Notes: generated by a model from the sequence alone, not told the origin. DNA of 64,000 nucleotides from Hydractinia symbiolongicarpus (GCF_029227915.1 NC_079881.1:14297501-14361500), one strand, 5' to 3'. Shown: positions 51,111 to 63,131, counted from the first letter of the stretch. Made by a program: numbers and translations.

Positions 51111-52052
51111 ACACGGGTATTTATGGGGCATGTATTAAAATCAGATGAATCATGTAATTATTATATAGGTTTTCCATCACTGAAAATATTTCAAGATGTT
51201 CTCATTTTTCTTGATGCTGGTGAAACTGGTCAAAATATTATTTTGTACAACTATAAAGAAGGGAAAAACGATGCACGTGGTGGTCGTAGAAGGTGTTTCT
51301 CACCATTGGAAAGTTTCGTGCTGACACTTGTAAAATTGAGACGGAATTCTGGAATTATTCATTTTTCATACATATTCAATGCATCAGAAGGTACGATAAG
51401 CAATACATTCAATACATGGATAAACTTTATGTACATCAGAGTTGGTAGCATATGTATATGGCCAACAAGAGAACAGGTTCAAAAAATAATGCCTGAATCT
51501 ATGAAACAACACTTTGCCAACACACGGTGTATAATTGATTGTTTAGAAATCAAAGTAGCTGTTCCAACATCACTAAGGCTGCATAAAATGTTATATTCTG
51601 ATTATAAAAGTCACACGACAGTTAAAATCTTAGTTGGGATAGCACCGGGCGGGGGCTTCACATTCATCTCCTCTGCATACCCAGGTAGCATTTCGGACAA
51701 AAACATTGTTGTTAAAAGTGGATTTTTGAGACCCAAGTTGTGGCAAGAAGGAGACGCTGCTATGGCCGATAGAGGATTCACTATTGCAGAATATTTGAAA
51801 CCAATGAATGTGGAGTTGATCATACCCTCATTTTTACAAGGACGTGAACAGTTTACAGAACTTGAATTGGTAAAAAGTCAACAAATTGCTCGTGAACGAA
51901 TTCATGTTGAACGAATGATACAGCGCTTAAAATGTTATCACATATTCAACCGTGTAATGCCACTTAACATGGCTGGTTCTTTAAATCAAATCATAACTGT
52001 AGCAGCATTATTATCAAACTTTCAAGACCCTATTTTAAAAGATGTAAATTAA
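51105..52052 (+). CDS. ISL2EU-like (Harbinger superfamily) DDE transposase
   Basis: An open frame from about 51039; element-specific sequence begins near 51110 (RVFMGHVLKSDESCNYYIGF). It carries a DDE_Tnp_4 type core: CIIDCLEIKVAVPTS, the second Asp in GDAAMADRGFTI, and Glu in RIHVERMIQRLK. SPLESFVLTLVKLRRN upstream is the usual helix-turn-helix entry. The frame is intact for about 310 codons. The partner SWIM-YqaJ gene converges on it 26 nt away, the arrangement known for ISL2EU elements. Confidence 0.8.
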   Translation, partial: SATRVFMGHVLKSDESCNYYIGFPSLKIFQDVLIFLDAGETGQNIILYNYKEGKNDARGGRRRCFSPLESFVLTLVKLRRNSGIIHFSYIFNASEGTISNTFNTWINFMYIRVGSICIWPTREQVQKIMPESMKQHFANTRCIIDCLEIKVAVPTSLRLHKMLYSDYKSHTTVKILVGIAPGGGFTFISSAYPGSISDKNIVVKSGFLRPKLWQEGDAAMADRGFTIAEYLKPMNVELIIPSFLQGREQFTELELVKSQQIARERIHVERMIQRLKCYHIFNRVMPLNMAGSLNQIITVAALLSNFQDPILKDVN

Positions 52053-52078
52053 ATTTATATACACAAAAATTCTGTTCT

Positions 52079-54322
52079 TCACTTTTTCTCTTTTGATACA
52101 ATTTCTGGTAGTACGTAGTTAAAATAAAATGACAAAATAGATGATTGTAGCTTTTCCCAATACACTGCATCAAATTGAACTCTATCAATTACCATTCCTT
52201 TTGAAGTATAAAAAACAAAGTCACACAATGTTTGACATGTAAGAGCTAGCTGCATTTGAACTTGATTATAATATGTATGATTTTTATTGATATGTATAGT
52301 ATTTGATTCACTGTTGTATACGATACATGGTTCTTTCGAAATAGAGCAAACATCTTTCGGATCCAATCTTTATAGTGCTCACTACATTTAACCTCTAGTA
52401 TTCCGAAAGACGCTCCATCAAAACTTTTCCATCAGGAGTGGCACCCAAAACAAAATTTTGCAAATTAATAACCAATCCACATTGATCAACAGAAATCTTC
52501 CAACCCGATAGGTGCATAAATTTTTCATATGCTTGGATGGCGATGGGCTCAAAAAATTTGCCGTACCTCATTTTCATTTGCACAACTTTGTTTTTCTCAT
52601 TTTTGTCACCAAATACAATGTTATGAGCTATAGTTTTGATCCCCTTCTCAGTTTTTTTAGTTAGATCACCAATTTTATTACAAATAGATGCTGTGAATCT
52701 GTTTTTGCGGTACATAAACCAATTCGCATCTCTTGCTTGGTCACGCGTATTAACTTCGATTTCTACAGCATGTGCAGAATGTGACCTTAATTCATTCAAT
52801 ATGGCCAATTTTTCCTCACATATTTCACTTCTTAAGTATTCATCAAGCATGTATTTAATTGAATTAAAAGGAAAACTTGGATAAGTGTTATATTCAGTTA
52901 GGTTTCCTGTGACTGTAGAAATGCTAGAATATACAGCAAAATCAGCTGGTATTGGGGAACATTGATGCGATAAAGTAGAACCAATCGGCATTACTCCATA
53001 CACTGTATCTGTAAACAGAAGCGGATTAGGATTTATGATTTTCTTAGCATGATTATTAGTGTCGCTATTCAAAAAAACTTCCAAATTATAAGCTGGCTCA
53101 TGTTTTGTATGGTCGGCTCTAGCATCATACAATGTCGTTTTAATTCCACTGCGCTTTTTGTATTCTGTATCGTCATTTGTATTTCTTCGTTTTGAAACTG
53201 GGGTAGTGATGGTTATATCCGATATTGGGACTTTATTAACATGATTTCTACTCTGAGGAACTGACCACTCACAGGCCTTTGATGTGCTGCATGCTTTTCG
53301 GTTCTGAAATAATTTTTAAGTTATCCAGGACCCATTTAGCCAACAACTTCATCAAAGCGTAAGCGTGAGAACAAGTTCCCACCTTTCCAGCTGGACATTG
53401 GCAAAAACAATACAAGATTTCATTTGATAATTTATCAATGGCAACAAAAATCCATCTATCTGCTTTCTTCAAGCTTGCACCACACACACCTTTCAAACTA
53501 AATATATTATCATTTTCCTTTGCATGTATTGAACCAACATCAATAAAATTTTCTTCCCGGAATTGTGCACCCCGAGTAAATGGTTTTTTAATTTTGAGAG
53601 ACTTTTCTAATACCAGGTCATTGATCTTTTTATGGTACTGTTCGATATTTCGTATATTGTTATTTTTGGCAAATTCGTGATGTATTTTTTCCATCCAGCT
53701 GTGTTTTTCGGATGACCTATTTCGTTCCTTAACACCTCTGGGCATTGGATAATGATATTCCAATTATTCGTCTTCCCCGGTGATAAAATTCCAAGTTTCT
53801 CAGCTTTTTTTCTCAGCCATTTTTTATCACTAGTTGGATCTACAATGTTATTTTGTGTGCCATTTTTGTAGTACTGCAGCACCCTGATAAAAAAAGAAAA
53901 ACATTTTTGCTTACTGATGTTCAATTTCTACATAACATGTATTTAACATGCAGCTAAAATAGAATAGTCACTCAAATAGTGGTTTATTAACATGGACATA
54001 CCTAACTTGTGTCTCCTTCAAAGTGTCTATTCCTTTCCAGGGAATCACTTAACCACTTCTTCAAATGTTCAGCTTTATAACAAGCTAGATTTTTAACATC
54101 GATGTGAACAGTATCATCATCAATGTCATCTTCTTGTAGTTTGATAGACGTAGGATCTAAAATGACAAGTTTGTGCTATCTAAACCTTCATCAACCACAA
54201 TTACAGCCTAGCTACCTAGCCACCAAAATCACCACAGATTACGATAATATATGGTACTCACCAACAAGAGAATCTTCAAAAAAGTTGTAGAAATCAGGAA
54301 CTTCTATGTATAAATCCATATC
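52079..54322 (-). pseudogene. SWIM zinc-finger/YqaJ nuclease partner of the ISL2EU-like element, broken
   Basis: Exon 1 at 54322-54262 (MDLYIEVPDFYNFFEDSLV, donor G|GTGAGT). Exon 2 at about 54157-54004 has a SAP-like LACYKAEHLKKWLSDSL. Exon 3 starts near 53902 (acceptor TTTATCAG). Then come the SWIM finger CFCQCPAGKVGTCSHAYAL (about 53404-53348) and the YqaJ nuclease region (WFMYRKNRFTAS, MRYGKFFEPIAIQAYEKF, LGATPDGKVL). Frameshifts are inferred near 53755, 53290 and 52400. YqaJ enzymes are exonuclease-like recombination proteins; in ISL2EU they accompany the transposase. Confidence 0.75.
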
Positions 54323-54329
54323 TGCATTT

Positions 54330-54648
54330 AAAGTTAGTTGCTAGCAAAAATAAAATCAGAGCTAAACAACAATACTTCTTCCTTCCTTCGCGAAAAAGAA
54401 TTGGAGCTTACTGCTTTCGCAATGTTTTGCCATTAACTGAGTTGCTAGATCATGGAGATATAATGATTACGCCATTTTATAGTGGAGACACGAGAGAAAT
54501 TAAATGGGGATGATATTATCTCCATTAAAACAAATTTATGTCGTTTGAATTCAAAATGTTTTTCTCGCCGCCTTCCCAATCAAAATTTTTGGCATAGGAT
54601 GCCTCGTTTCCATGAAAATTTTGAATGACGTCATTTTATTAATAAAAA
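54330..54648. other. Spacer at the BEL breakpoint
   Basis: No firm gene. The BEL pol sequence stops at about 54650, marking the right breakpoint of the split retroelement. Confidence 0.5.
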
Positions 54649-54649
54649 G

Positions 54650-57600
54650 GAGTATCCTACGACCAACCTCAACAACTCCCACACTCTCCATCTCCTTCAA
54701 GATGCTCTCCCAACTCACCTTCAATTCAGCGTCAACATCATCATCCCAACCTAGCTTCCTCTCACATATTTTCTGCATCAAAATTTTCATGCTAATCAAT
54801 ATTGGTTGAATGAGTCCCACAGGATCGTAGAACGAAGACAAAATCTTTTAATATATTTCTCTTAGTAGGTTTTAACGCTTTTGCCGACTTCAATAATTCT
54901 GAAAAGTCAAAACATAATTTATCGGTCTGTTCATTCCAAACAAGTCCAAGAATTTTACCATTAGTTTGGGGAGGCGCGGTTGAGTTGGTGATATGATTTA
55001 TATAGTTCCGAACATTTTCATTATTTGTATGCTATTTACGAAGGTAAAAATTCCCTTCTATAAATCGGAGTTTAAGCTGTTTAAACAACTTTACAACTTC
55101 TTCCTCATTCACGTGACCGCCAATAAAATCGTCGACAAAAAACGACCTCACAACCTTTTGAACAAACAGTGGGTCAAATTCATACTGACTTATGTGATTT
55201 CGAATAGTACCGTTCAAACAAAATGGTGAACTCGTCAATCCAAACACTAAACGGGCGAATCGATTTCTAACGATGGTGGGTTGTTCCGCAAGGATATCGT
55301 CAAACCACAAAAACCTCAAAAAGTTACGATCTGTTTCTTTGATCGCAATTTGTAGAAATGCTTTTTCTATGTCGGCTATCAAAACAATAGGATATGATCT
55401 GAATCGCAAGAGAATATCATACAGTTGCGGCGTTAGCTGAGGACCCTTGTACAGTATGTCGTTTAGACTGGGCGACTCGTGGTTAATTCGTCAAAAACTA
55501 TTCTCATTTTTGTCGTGTTTTTATCGTCACGTAAAACAGCGCGGTGTGGCAAGTAATGTATTTCTCCCGGTGTCCCAACATCGCGTACTGGTTCAATAAT
55601 ACCCAATTTCATTTGTTCCTTAAAAATATTATCGTAATCAACTAGAAGCGACGGGTTGTTTTTCAAGCGATTGTGTAGTTTTAATAAGCGCTTTCGGCTG
55701 AGTTCAAAATTGTCTGGCAGTAAGGAATGATTTTCTTTAAACGGCAAGGCTAACTCATAACGATTATCTTCATTCTTTTTTATCTTATCAAAAACGAGAT
55801 CATAACAAGTTTTTTCATTTTTTGAAATCCCAATACTTGTCGATGTTACGTTCTTTTCACACCCTCTCACAGACTCATGCACTCCGCTCAAAACCCAACC
55901 GAATTTTGTTTCTATGGCGACCAAACTACTTCCCACACTCCTGTTAATTTTCCCGGTAACTATATCCCAATACATATGCGATCCGATCAGTAAGTCAATT
56001 TCGTTCCCAACTCCCGAAGAAGCGAAATCAGTCTCTTTCAAATCTGTAAATTTTTGTTTTGACGAATTTACGGGTTGCGATTTAATTGGTAAACAAATTA
56101 TAGGTACCGAAAGTGCGCTAAGTGAAAATAACATTGCGATTACTGAAAGTAGAGATAATAATTTCTTCCGTGATCTCGGTGTTTAAATTCAACGTTCTTC
56201 GAGCGCGATCAGAGATGTGTGTCCTCTGAGAACCCCCATCGAACAAAACCTGAACTTGTACGCTTTGGTCGGTGGTTGGATTTTTGAGCATGACATCCGC
56301 AGTTTGCAGAAACACGTTGTTTGAATTGTTTTGCACATGGTTTTGATGCGTAACCTGCGACGGTTCTTTTTCTGTGCCCGGGGAATCACCCTTTTTCTTG
56401 TTTTTTTGAAAACAAAGTGCGGAATTGTGTATACTTCTACAATAAAAACACGGTTTTTTCTTTTGGCATTGATTTTGTTTGTGATTTTCTCTGGAACACA
56501 AAAAACAACGATTTGATTTTTTTAGACACTCCTTTCTAGACGCCACATCCGTAATAACTGGGCACTTGTCAGGCCAATGACAACCTTCACAAAATACGCA
56601 TTTCTGCTTGGGCTGGATTCAGATAACAAAGACGCGCCAGAAGAGGGCTCATATGAATGCGAAAAATCAAAACGTTTCTTACCCATGTCGTTACTATGAT
56701 CCTTTTCTGTTCTGTGTGAGTTAACGGTAGGTACGACGATACGATGCAATTTTCTCTAGCTTTTAACTCGTCATTTATTAGTTCGAGGAGTTTGTTAATA
56801 TCCTAGACCTCTTGTTTCAGATTCCTGGAAACAGTCAATTTAAATTCGTGCGGCAGTTGTTCCATAATGATCGGATTGAGTAAAGAGCCATAGTCCCTTC
56901 CTTCAATACCCAAGCTGTTTAAACTTCGTACATGAGATTCTATATCATCGTAGAGTCATCGAAGAGCTGTTAGGTCGCGATCGTTATAAACTCATCTTAA
57001 TGAATTCATCTTCAAAAATCCGTGCATGTGTGAGTTTATAATTACTTGTGGATTTCCAAATATGTTGGACAATAGCTTCAATGCTTCCTCGTAATTTTCG
57101 TTAGAAAGAGATAATCCAGATATACAATTTAAAGCGTCTCCTTCTAAATAGCACCTCAAATAATTAAATTTCTCAATGTTACTTAGTTGTGACTTATGAA
57201 TCGAGGCTTTAAAACTGTCATAAAAACCTAACCATTTTGTACAGTCACCAGTAAACTTTGTAATTTCTAACTTGGGTAATCTAACAGTTTCTTTGTGCAA
57301 GTTGCTTCTCTCTCTTAGAACAGGCTCAATTTCAACTGTTCTTTTACAAGTTTCCTTTAAATTATTCAAGTGCTTTTGAACCTTTAATTCAAATACATAA
57401 CAATCATTTAAACTGTCAGTCGCATCATCATCGTTCATAGCTATTTCAAGTATTTCGTCATAAATACTGTTCACTTGTGTTAATCTCTGGCTGAGTATCG
57501 TTTCAGATGCGAGTAATTCTTCTCGAAATTCTTTCCAATTTTCTAACTTACTCTCGTTGTTGTTAATAATTCCACAGACACTACTCACAAGTGCGTTCTT

Positions 57601-57650
57601 CTTTCTTAACAATCTTTCTAAACTCATCCTATTATCCGGCTCGGTGGACC
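54650..57650 (-). pseudogene. BEL/Pao gag-protease-RT fragment
   Basis: On minus: gag with a DUF1759 region (PKLEITKFTGDCTKWLGFYDSF, 57627-56992); a knuckle part with CFLCSRENHKQNQC and CFYCRSIHNSALC; an aspartic protease region (VLFDGGSQRTHIS, about 56240); RT with ADIEKAFLQI and FFVDDFIGG (55409-55032); and the start of the Pao/RNase H region (FYDPVGLIQPILI, 54841-54650). Several frame breaks and stops. A TGG-starting primer-binding-site-like segment lies between the LTR and gag. The integrase half is absent here and present at 23.5-24.5 kb. Confidence 0.85.
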
Positions 57651-57651
57651 A

Positions 57652-57801
57652 TGAAAAATATTACGAAATTTTGGTTCTTTTTAGTGTAGTATATAGTCGA
57701 CTCCAAATTAAAAATTAAAAAACTTAAAATACAAAAACACGAAATACAAACCGGCAACATAAATTAACATAATTAGTATAATTTATACTAAATATTAAAT
57801 A
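57652..57801 (-). repeat. BEL/Pao long terminal repeat (5' LTR)
   Basis: 150 bp, nearly identical to 23373-23521. The inner edge is next to TGGTCCACCGAGCC (minus sense), a plausible primer-binding site. The outer edge is followed by CTCAG (57802-57806), the same pentamer that precedes the other LTR. Confidence 0.8.
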
Positions 57802-58099
57802 CTCAGTTGCACATATACCCCATGCACCTACTCTCACAGGTGTTTTGCCTGTGGATCATCAGGATACCCAGCACTCCATTGCACACTCAGGTCTTCTAGA
57901 CCAAATACCAAATAAATTCTTTCCTGTAAAATCGCTTGTAACAACCCTGGTTAAGCTTTGGGGAGACGATGCTATTTTTTTATCCGCATGTAATGCGATT
58001 TTGTTGCATTGCAAGGAGAAAAAAGACGCTCTCGTCTCGCCGCCTGTGCAACAATTTATATGCAACAAAATTATCACTTTTTTCACTCACTAACTCAAT

Positions 58100-59317
58100 A
58101 TGGCTGTGCAAAGAGCAGCTGTCATAGCGTTGTTACTTGACGAGGAAGATGAGGAAGAAAGAAGAAGAAATAGAATATGGACACGACCATGGATCGTAAA
58201 ACTTAAAGCTAGATAATATAGCCTTCAAGAACTGAGGTTGGATAGAACAAAATTTGAATTGTTGTTACAGAAGGTCTACAAACATATCATTGAACAGGAT
58301 ACGAATATGCGTGAATGCATAAAACCGGAAGAAATGTGCTGTCTTACATTGCGTTATCTTGCTAGTGGAGAATCGTTTCGTTCATTGGAATTTCAATTCC
58401 GAATAGGCAAAAGAACCATATCAAGTATTATTCTTGAGGTATATATGACAATAATTGAAGAACTGAGAATTGAATATTTGACAACACCAAACACTGAAGA
58501 TGCCTGGTTGGATATTTCGAAAAAATTCTTATTACGTTGGAATTTTTCGAACGGAATTGGTGCTATAGATGGGAAGCATATTGTCATCGAGCAACCGTCA
58601 CACTCTGACTCTCACTATCGGAACCACAAAGGTACTGACAGCATCGTTTAAGTGGGTATGATAGGCCCAGAATATAAAATTTTGTTCGTTGATATAGGTA
58701 TCAATAACAGAAATTCTGATGGTTGAATTTGGGAAAAGTGTGTGCTAAAGTTTGCATTAGAGTCCAGTAGTACTAATCTCCCTGCTTCCACACCGTTACC
58801 ACATCGTCGTTTAATGATACCGTATGTTTGTACGGGTGATGATGCATTTCCCTTATCCAAGTATCTGATTAAACCTTACCCTTTCAAAAGTCCCAGTGTT
58901 GATAAAAAGATTTTCAACTATCGCTGGTCAAGAATGCGAAGAATTTCTGATAACACTTTTGGAATACTTGCAAATCGTTGGCGTGTTTTTCGTCGTCCAT
59001 TCGTAATAGAGCCACATAAAGTTAGAACGATAACAGTTGCTATCATAGCCCTTCACAACTGGTCGAGGCGTGACACAGATGCTGGAAAAGTGTATATTCC
59101 TAGCGGACTCGTCAATCGTGAGGATATTGAAAATGGTAAAATCATAGAAGGTGCTTGGAGATCGGATGAAAGTAGAGATACGTGGATACCCTTGGCTACA
59201 AGTCGTGGTAATCATGCAAGCAATCAGGCCAATGAGATAAGGCAAGAATTCACAGAATACTTTACGCAGGAAGGCTGTGTTCGCAGGCAATGGAAATATG
59301 CAAAAGTAGATATATAA
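58100..59317 (+). pseudogene. PIF/Harbinger transposase with three in-frame stops
   Basis: One frame throughout from ATG 58100: LLLDEEDEEERRRNRIWTR, a helix-turn-helix part (MCCLTLRYLASGESFRSLEFQFRIGKRTIS) and the DDE_Tnp_4 core (GAIDGKHIVIEQP; a second Asp in ILFVDIGINNRNSDG; DDAFPLSKYLIKPYP; FNYRWSRMRRISDNTFGILANRWRVF). Stops at about 58214, 58649 and 58724 break it. The rest of the frame is intact, so point mutations rather than indels killed it. Confidence 0.85.
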
Positions 59318-59375
59318 GTGAAACAAATAGTAATAACACATGTATGTTATATGTACAACAAGAGATATACATTCT

Positions 59376-59897
59376 TTATATGTTTGTTTTCGAGAGATTT
59401 TCAACTTGTGTATGACTCATTTGAATGGTTATATCCGTGAAACGGTGAATATGGATAGGTGGGATTGAGGTGCTTTGAGAATACATAGGAAAAGTAAATC
59501 CAGTATTGTTTCTTCTCTGATGTTCATAATCGAAGAAGATATCCATTATTCTCTTCTTCAACATATACCAATCGTTACTGTCACACTGTAGCAGGCTATC
59601 AGTTACAGTTCTGCCAAATAATTGCGCTGTATCACGAAGATCAGGTTCGCGTTGTGTTGATCGGTTTTCTGCTTCACGTGCTGATGCAGGCGGCGAGGAT
59701 AATGAAGTTGCAAGAGCTTTCCACACTTCCAGTTTTGTATTTTGTTCTGCAATGTTCCTGTCTGATTTTGATTCCTTTTTTTGCTTTTTTGAAGGAGGTA
59801 CAAAAGAATCACCAATTGTGTTAAACGACTCGTCGACGTTACATGTTGCTTCGATAAAGGTCTTGTTGTTGAAATACTCCCAATTCGAAACATACAC
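59376..59897 (-). CDS. Harbinger accessory (Myb/MADF-like partner), C-terminal part
   Basis: 173 codons convergent with the transposase. Visible parts are PPSKKQKKESKSDRN and a BESS-like C-terminus (LLQCDSNDWYMLKKRIMDIFFDYEHQ). The N-terminal DNA-binding half is not seen. Harbinger elements usually encode such a second protein that helps DNA binding and nuclear import. Confidence 0.55.
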   Translation of the reverse strand: MYVSNWEYFNNKTFIEATCNVDESFNTIGDSFVPPSKKQKKESKSDRNIAEQNTKLEVWKALATSLSSPPASAREAENRSTQREPDLRDTAQLFGRTVTDSLLQCDSNDWYMLKKRIMDIFFDYEHQRRNNTGFTFPMYSQSTSIPPIHIHRFTDITIQMSHTQVENLSKTNI

Positions 59898-59989
59898 ATC
59901 CCTTGTTCCAGATTCACTAGAATTTGACGCTTCTTACCTTATATACTCTCTTTTGTAGGTTGTTACCAAGCTAGCTATGTAAATATGCG

Positions 59990-60690
59990 GCAGTAAACTT
60001 AAGAATTAGCTGATTTTCTTCTTTATAGTGTAACAACAGACCTCCCCCCTCCCTCTAACTTTCAATGGTAGAAATTTGGGTTAGTACCCCACCAACCATT
60101 GAAGATTGGGGGGAGGGGTTGTATAACCCAATTTTGAGCTTTACTGCCAAATTATTTTGGCAGGGATTGTCTTCGAAAATTTTAGACTTAGAACTTTTTT
60201 TCATATTTTTGGTTCAATTTTTCACTGGAGTTTTTTAACAGTACTTGTGTGATAAGTGTTGATTTGTCGTTAGATGACCTCAATAGATAGGAAATAGGCG
60301 TGCAAATTAGGTATTTTAGACGTCAAAATGACGCCCAAATTGGGTTCTTGTATCTATCGGAGGTGTTTTCGAGCTTTAAACAGCTTTGTAATTTGTTCTT
60401 ATTTGTTACGGTCGCTGGAAAGAACTTTTTTGGGGAGCACCCCATGATAATATTATTTACTGTTTGATAAAGATTACACGTTTATTCGTTCATGCTGCAA
60501 TGTTATAAAATTATCATATGGTGGGGTTGAATTACAGTATGAAACATTTTTGATGGCTTGAAGCATAGTTATGATAATTATACTTCATATTAATTTGTCA
60601 TTGTAATTTTTATACATATTTTAAGGCAAAATAAAAAAATGTAAGTAAAGAAAATCAACCGCCAAATTGAACACCAAACAAAAGTAAATG
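59990..60690. other. Spacer, nothing firm
   Basis: Contains TTCAATGGTAGAAATTTGGG near 60060 with a partial inverted mate CCAACCATTGAAGATTGGGG near 60092, and AT-rich sequence. No gene. Confidence 0.4.
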
Positions 60691-61540
60691 TCAAAAGATT
60701 GGCCTGAAAGCATCCTTGATGCTCAGGATTATGCACCAGCAGCATAAGGTCTCCTGTTATGAGCTAACTCAGAAGTACAAGGGAGTATACGCTGAATGTA
60801 GTATATACAGGCATGCCAAAAAGCCACTCAAAGTAGGAAGAAAAGAGAGGAACCGTTTGACAACCGTCACAAGAATGGAGGACGCCCCCGAAAGTTGACG
60901 CTGCGACACGAAAGAATTATTACAAGGACGGTAAAACGTCTTCGACAGAATTCTAATTAGTTTACCGCGAGTAGAATTTTGAGGGAGTCAGGAGTTCCCT
61001 CAAAGGTGAGCACAAGAGACATATGCCGTTGTTTGCGAAGGCACACATTTTGGACCAGTGACATTGGCTTTTTCCTGGATGGAGTTAGGTTTGCTCCTGC
61101 TGTCTCATCCATGACTTGGCGCAGACCCAGTGAAGGGCTGGTAATAACCACAAAGGGACGCAAAAAGAAGGAAGTGGAGGCCTCATGGCCAATTTTTTTG
61201 TTGCCATATCACATAACCATGGGGTTGTGATATACCACCATCATATTTGGAAAATTGATGGCAACAATTTTGCGAATAAACTGGTCAGCGAAGAATTTCC
61301 GAAAGCGTTTGCACGATGTGGGTCTGCGCCAATTAAAAAGTTTAAACAAGACGGTTGCCCCAAACAAAATGTAGCGGTGGCAAAAAAAGCATGGGAAAAA
61401 TTGAGATATGACATGAGTTGGTAAAAAGTCCTGCACGTTCGCCTGATCTGAATGTTATTAAAAAAATTTTCTATCTGGTGCAAAAGAAAAGCTAAAAGAC
61501 GATGCTACTAAGAAGAATATCACAAAATATTGAATATTTA
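60690..61540 (+). pseudogene. Tc1/mariner-type transposase remnant
   Basis: Fragments in several frames: a helix-turn-helix part (KVSCYELTQKYKGVYAECSIYRHAKKP), ILRESGVPSKVSTRDICRCLRR, then the catalytic domain (ASWPIFLLPYH; FFVAISHNHGVVIYHHHIWKIDGNNFANKLV; FKQDGCPKQN, where the second catalytic Asp sits). Multiple stops and shifts. A dead copy. Confidence 0.7.
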
Positions 61541-61609
61541 CATTTGTGATAACATTGTAACCTCTAAGTGTTTGTGTGGCTATCACTTTTAAGTTGTATT
61601 TTAAGTTTC

Positions 61610-61853
61610 ATTGCGTCACCAGTGCGTCACCATTGCATTACCAGTGCGTCAAATGTTTTCCATCAAATTGTCACCAGTGTAATATGGAAAAAAGAGGAGC
61701 GTCACCAGCGTCACCAACTTTTTTCAGTAAACAAATATATCTCAATTCTTTAAAGAAAATCGGTGACGCTGGTTACGCACTTTTATTTCCCGTGTAAACC
61801 AAAGAAATGTTTGGTAACGCATTAATGACGCACTGGTGACGCATTTGGAAATG
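61610..61853. mobile_element. MITE-like foldback with GCGTCACC repeats
   Basis: The left arm TGCGTCACCAGTGCGTCACC and the right arm (reverse complement) TGCGTCACCAGTGCGTCAT mirror each other. Internal GCGTCACCAGCGTCACCA / GGTGACGCTGGTTACGC pairs form a second inverted set. No coding. Confidence 0.75.
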
Positions 61854-61993
61854 ATTGAAAAACCGTAAAATGAACTCTAAAAACAAAAACGTAACATAAC
61901 AAGAAATGTTTGATAAAAACAAACCATTCAAAAAAAACTTTAACCGTCCATTCCTCTTGTCACCATAACGCTAAAGCATTGTTTTGATTTGTT

Positions 61994-62311
61994 TTATGGC
62001 ACTGAAAAATTAAAAATTCTCCAACGCGAGTTCATCATGTCTGTTTCTCTTTCGTCTCTGCAGTTGAATCGGCCAACATACTCTATTGGCTCTTTGCTTG
62101 TAACGAAGAAGGGAAGAGTGTTACTTTTTTCAATTGTGAGATCATTTGCAAACTGGTTTTTTGGTCTGAGCAGATATACTGTCTGGCCCTCCAAAAGAAG
62201 TAGGAAACCACTCCATTTGATAAGAGAGATAGTGAAATGTTCCTTCTGGCGCAGTCGCGTGCGCGCCCACGGCACGTCACGGTAAGTCAACGGCATGTCA
62301 CTGCAAGTCAT
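61994..62311 (-). CDS. Unrecognised ORF fragment, possible helicase-like TE protein
   Basis: 105 codons. The segment LLLLEGQTVYLLRPKNQFANDL ... LPFFVTSKEPIEYV ... DERETDMMNSRWRIF reads as a real protein and reminds me of the C-terminal part of SF3-helicase-like proteins found in cnidarian genomes. No Walker motif is present in this piece. The 3' end is cut. Confidence 0.35.
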   Translation of the reverse strand: MTCSDMPLTYRDVPWARTRLRQKEHFTISLIKWSGFLLLLEGQTVYLLRPKNQFANDLTIEKSNTLPFFVTSKEPIEYVGRFNCRDERETDMMNSRWRIFNFSVP

Positions 62312-62359
62312 GACGTCATCTGTAGCATTTTTGCCTTGACTTTCAACTAATAAATAAAT

Positions 62360-62566
62360 ATGTCTTGTATCAAAAAATTACGAGAGGAGCTTGAGGGAGA
62401 GATCCAGAAATTGGAGGAAACAATTGAGGACTTGGAAGCAGATCTCAAGGAAAGAAATTGGGAGCTGTATAGGTTGAATTTGAGGGAAAAATACAACAAA
62501 CGGATCGCTTTAATCCTGTGTGTTTCGTCGCTGGCTCTTACCATGATCCAGATGATGAAATATTAA
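62360..62566 (+). CDS. Short coiled-coil ORF of the second Polinton
   Basis: 68 codons from AATAAATATG. A strong heptad-like coiled coil (ELEGEIQKLEETIEDLEADLKERNW) is followed by a hydrophobic end. Another frame downstream contains SYHDPDDE, resembling the Bro-type C-terminal domain start. It is probably a broken relative of the Bro-like coiled-coil segment. Confidence 0.45.
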   Translation: MSCIKKLREELEGEIQKLEETIEDLEADLKERNWELYRLNLREKYNKRIALILCVSSLALTMIQMMKY

Positions 62567-62684
62567 AACCCGGGCGTTACGGCGCTAGAAGATTAAGTCG
62601 TAGTTTTGTGGTTTATCAAAGCCACAAAAATCACGAGCATCGTCTGTGCATATATAATCCCCGGATCCAAAACTGTAAGATAAA

Positions 62685-63127
62685 ATGTCTTGTCTTGCAA
62701 AATTACAGAGGAAACTTGATGAGCAGCGTAAGTTAATCAAGTTAATTAAGGATGCGACCCTCGCGATGCAGGAGGGTGAGCTCGAAGATATGGATCAATA
62801 CATTTTAGAACAGTCCCGAGAAATTGAGGCTCTTCGAAAGAGATGCAGCGCGAAGGATCCTGGGCAGGGTAATGTGATCGTAATTTCCTGTAAACATACC
62901 ACACCTGACGATGACGAGTATCATCGTCTCTCGTATATGCTCCAGCGTGTTTAAAGACGCGATATATGCAGCATAAGGAGTTGGTTTAAAAAGAAATTTC
63001 CAAAGTCTGAAGAGATTGTCGTCATTGACAACCCAACCTTGTATGCGACTCCAACAGGTTTGAGGAAGTAGGACTCGTCGAGCGAAACAGAGGCCACTTC
63101 AAACTGATCGATCTTACTCGCGATGTC
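62685..63127 (+). pseudogene. Bro-like coiled-coil plus C-terminal domain, second copy
   Basis: A start MSCLAKLQRKLDEQ and coiled coil lead into VISCKHTTPDDDEYHRLSY and, after stops, EEIVVIDNP and LIDLTRD. These match the C-terminal domain of the first copy (HTAPDDDQCHRLPYY, EEIVVIDNPNG, LIDLTRDD). Stops and shifts break the frame. It ends abruptly at about 63128 at a rearrangement junction. Confidence 0.7.
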
Positions 63128-63131
63128 TTGA

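Noticed and set aside
59603-59917. Second minus ORF over the Harbinger accessory gene
   Set aside because: A frame-shifted shadow without family features.
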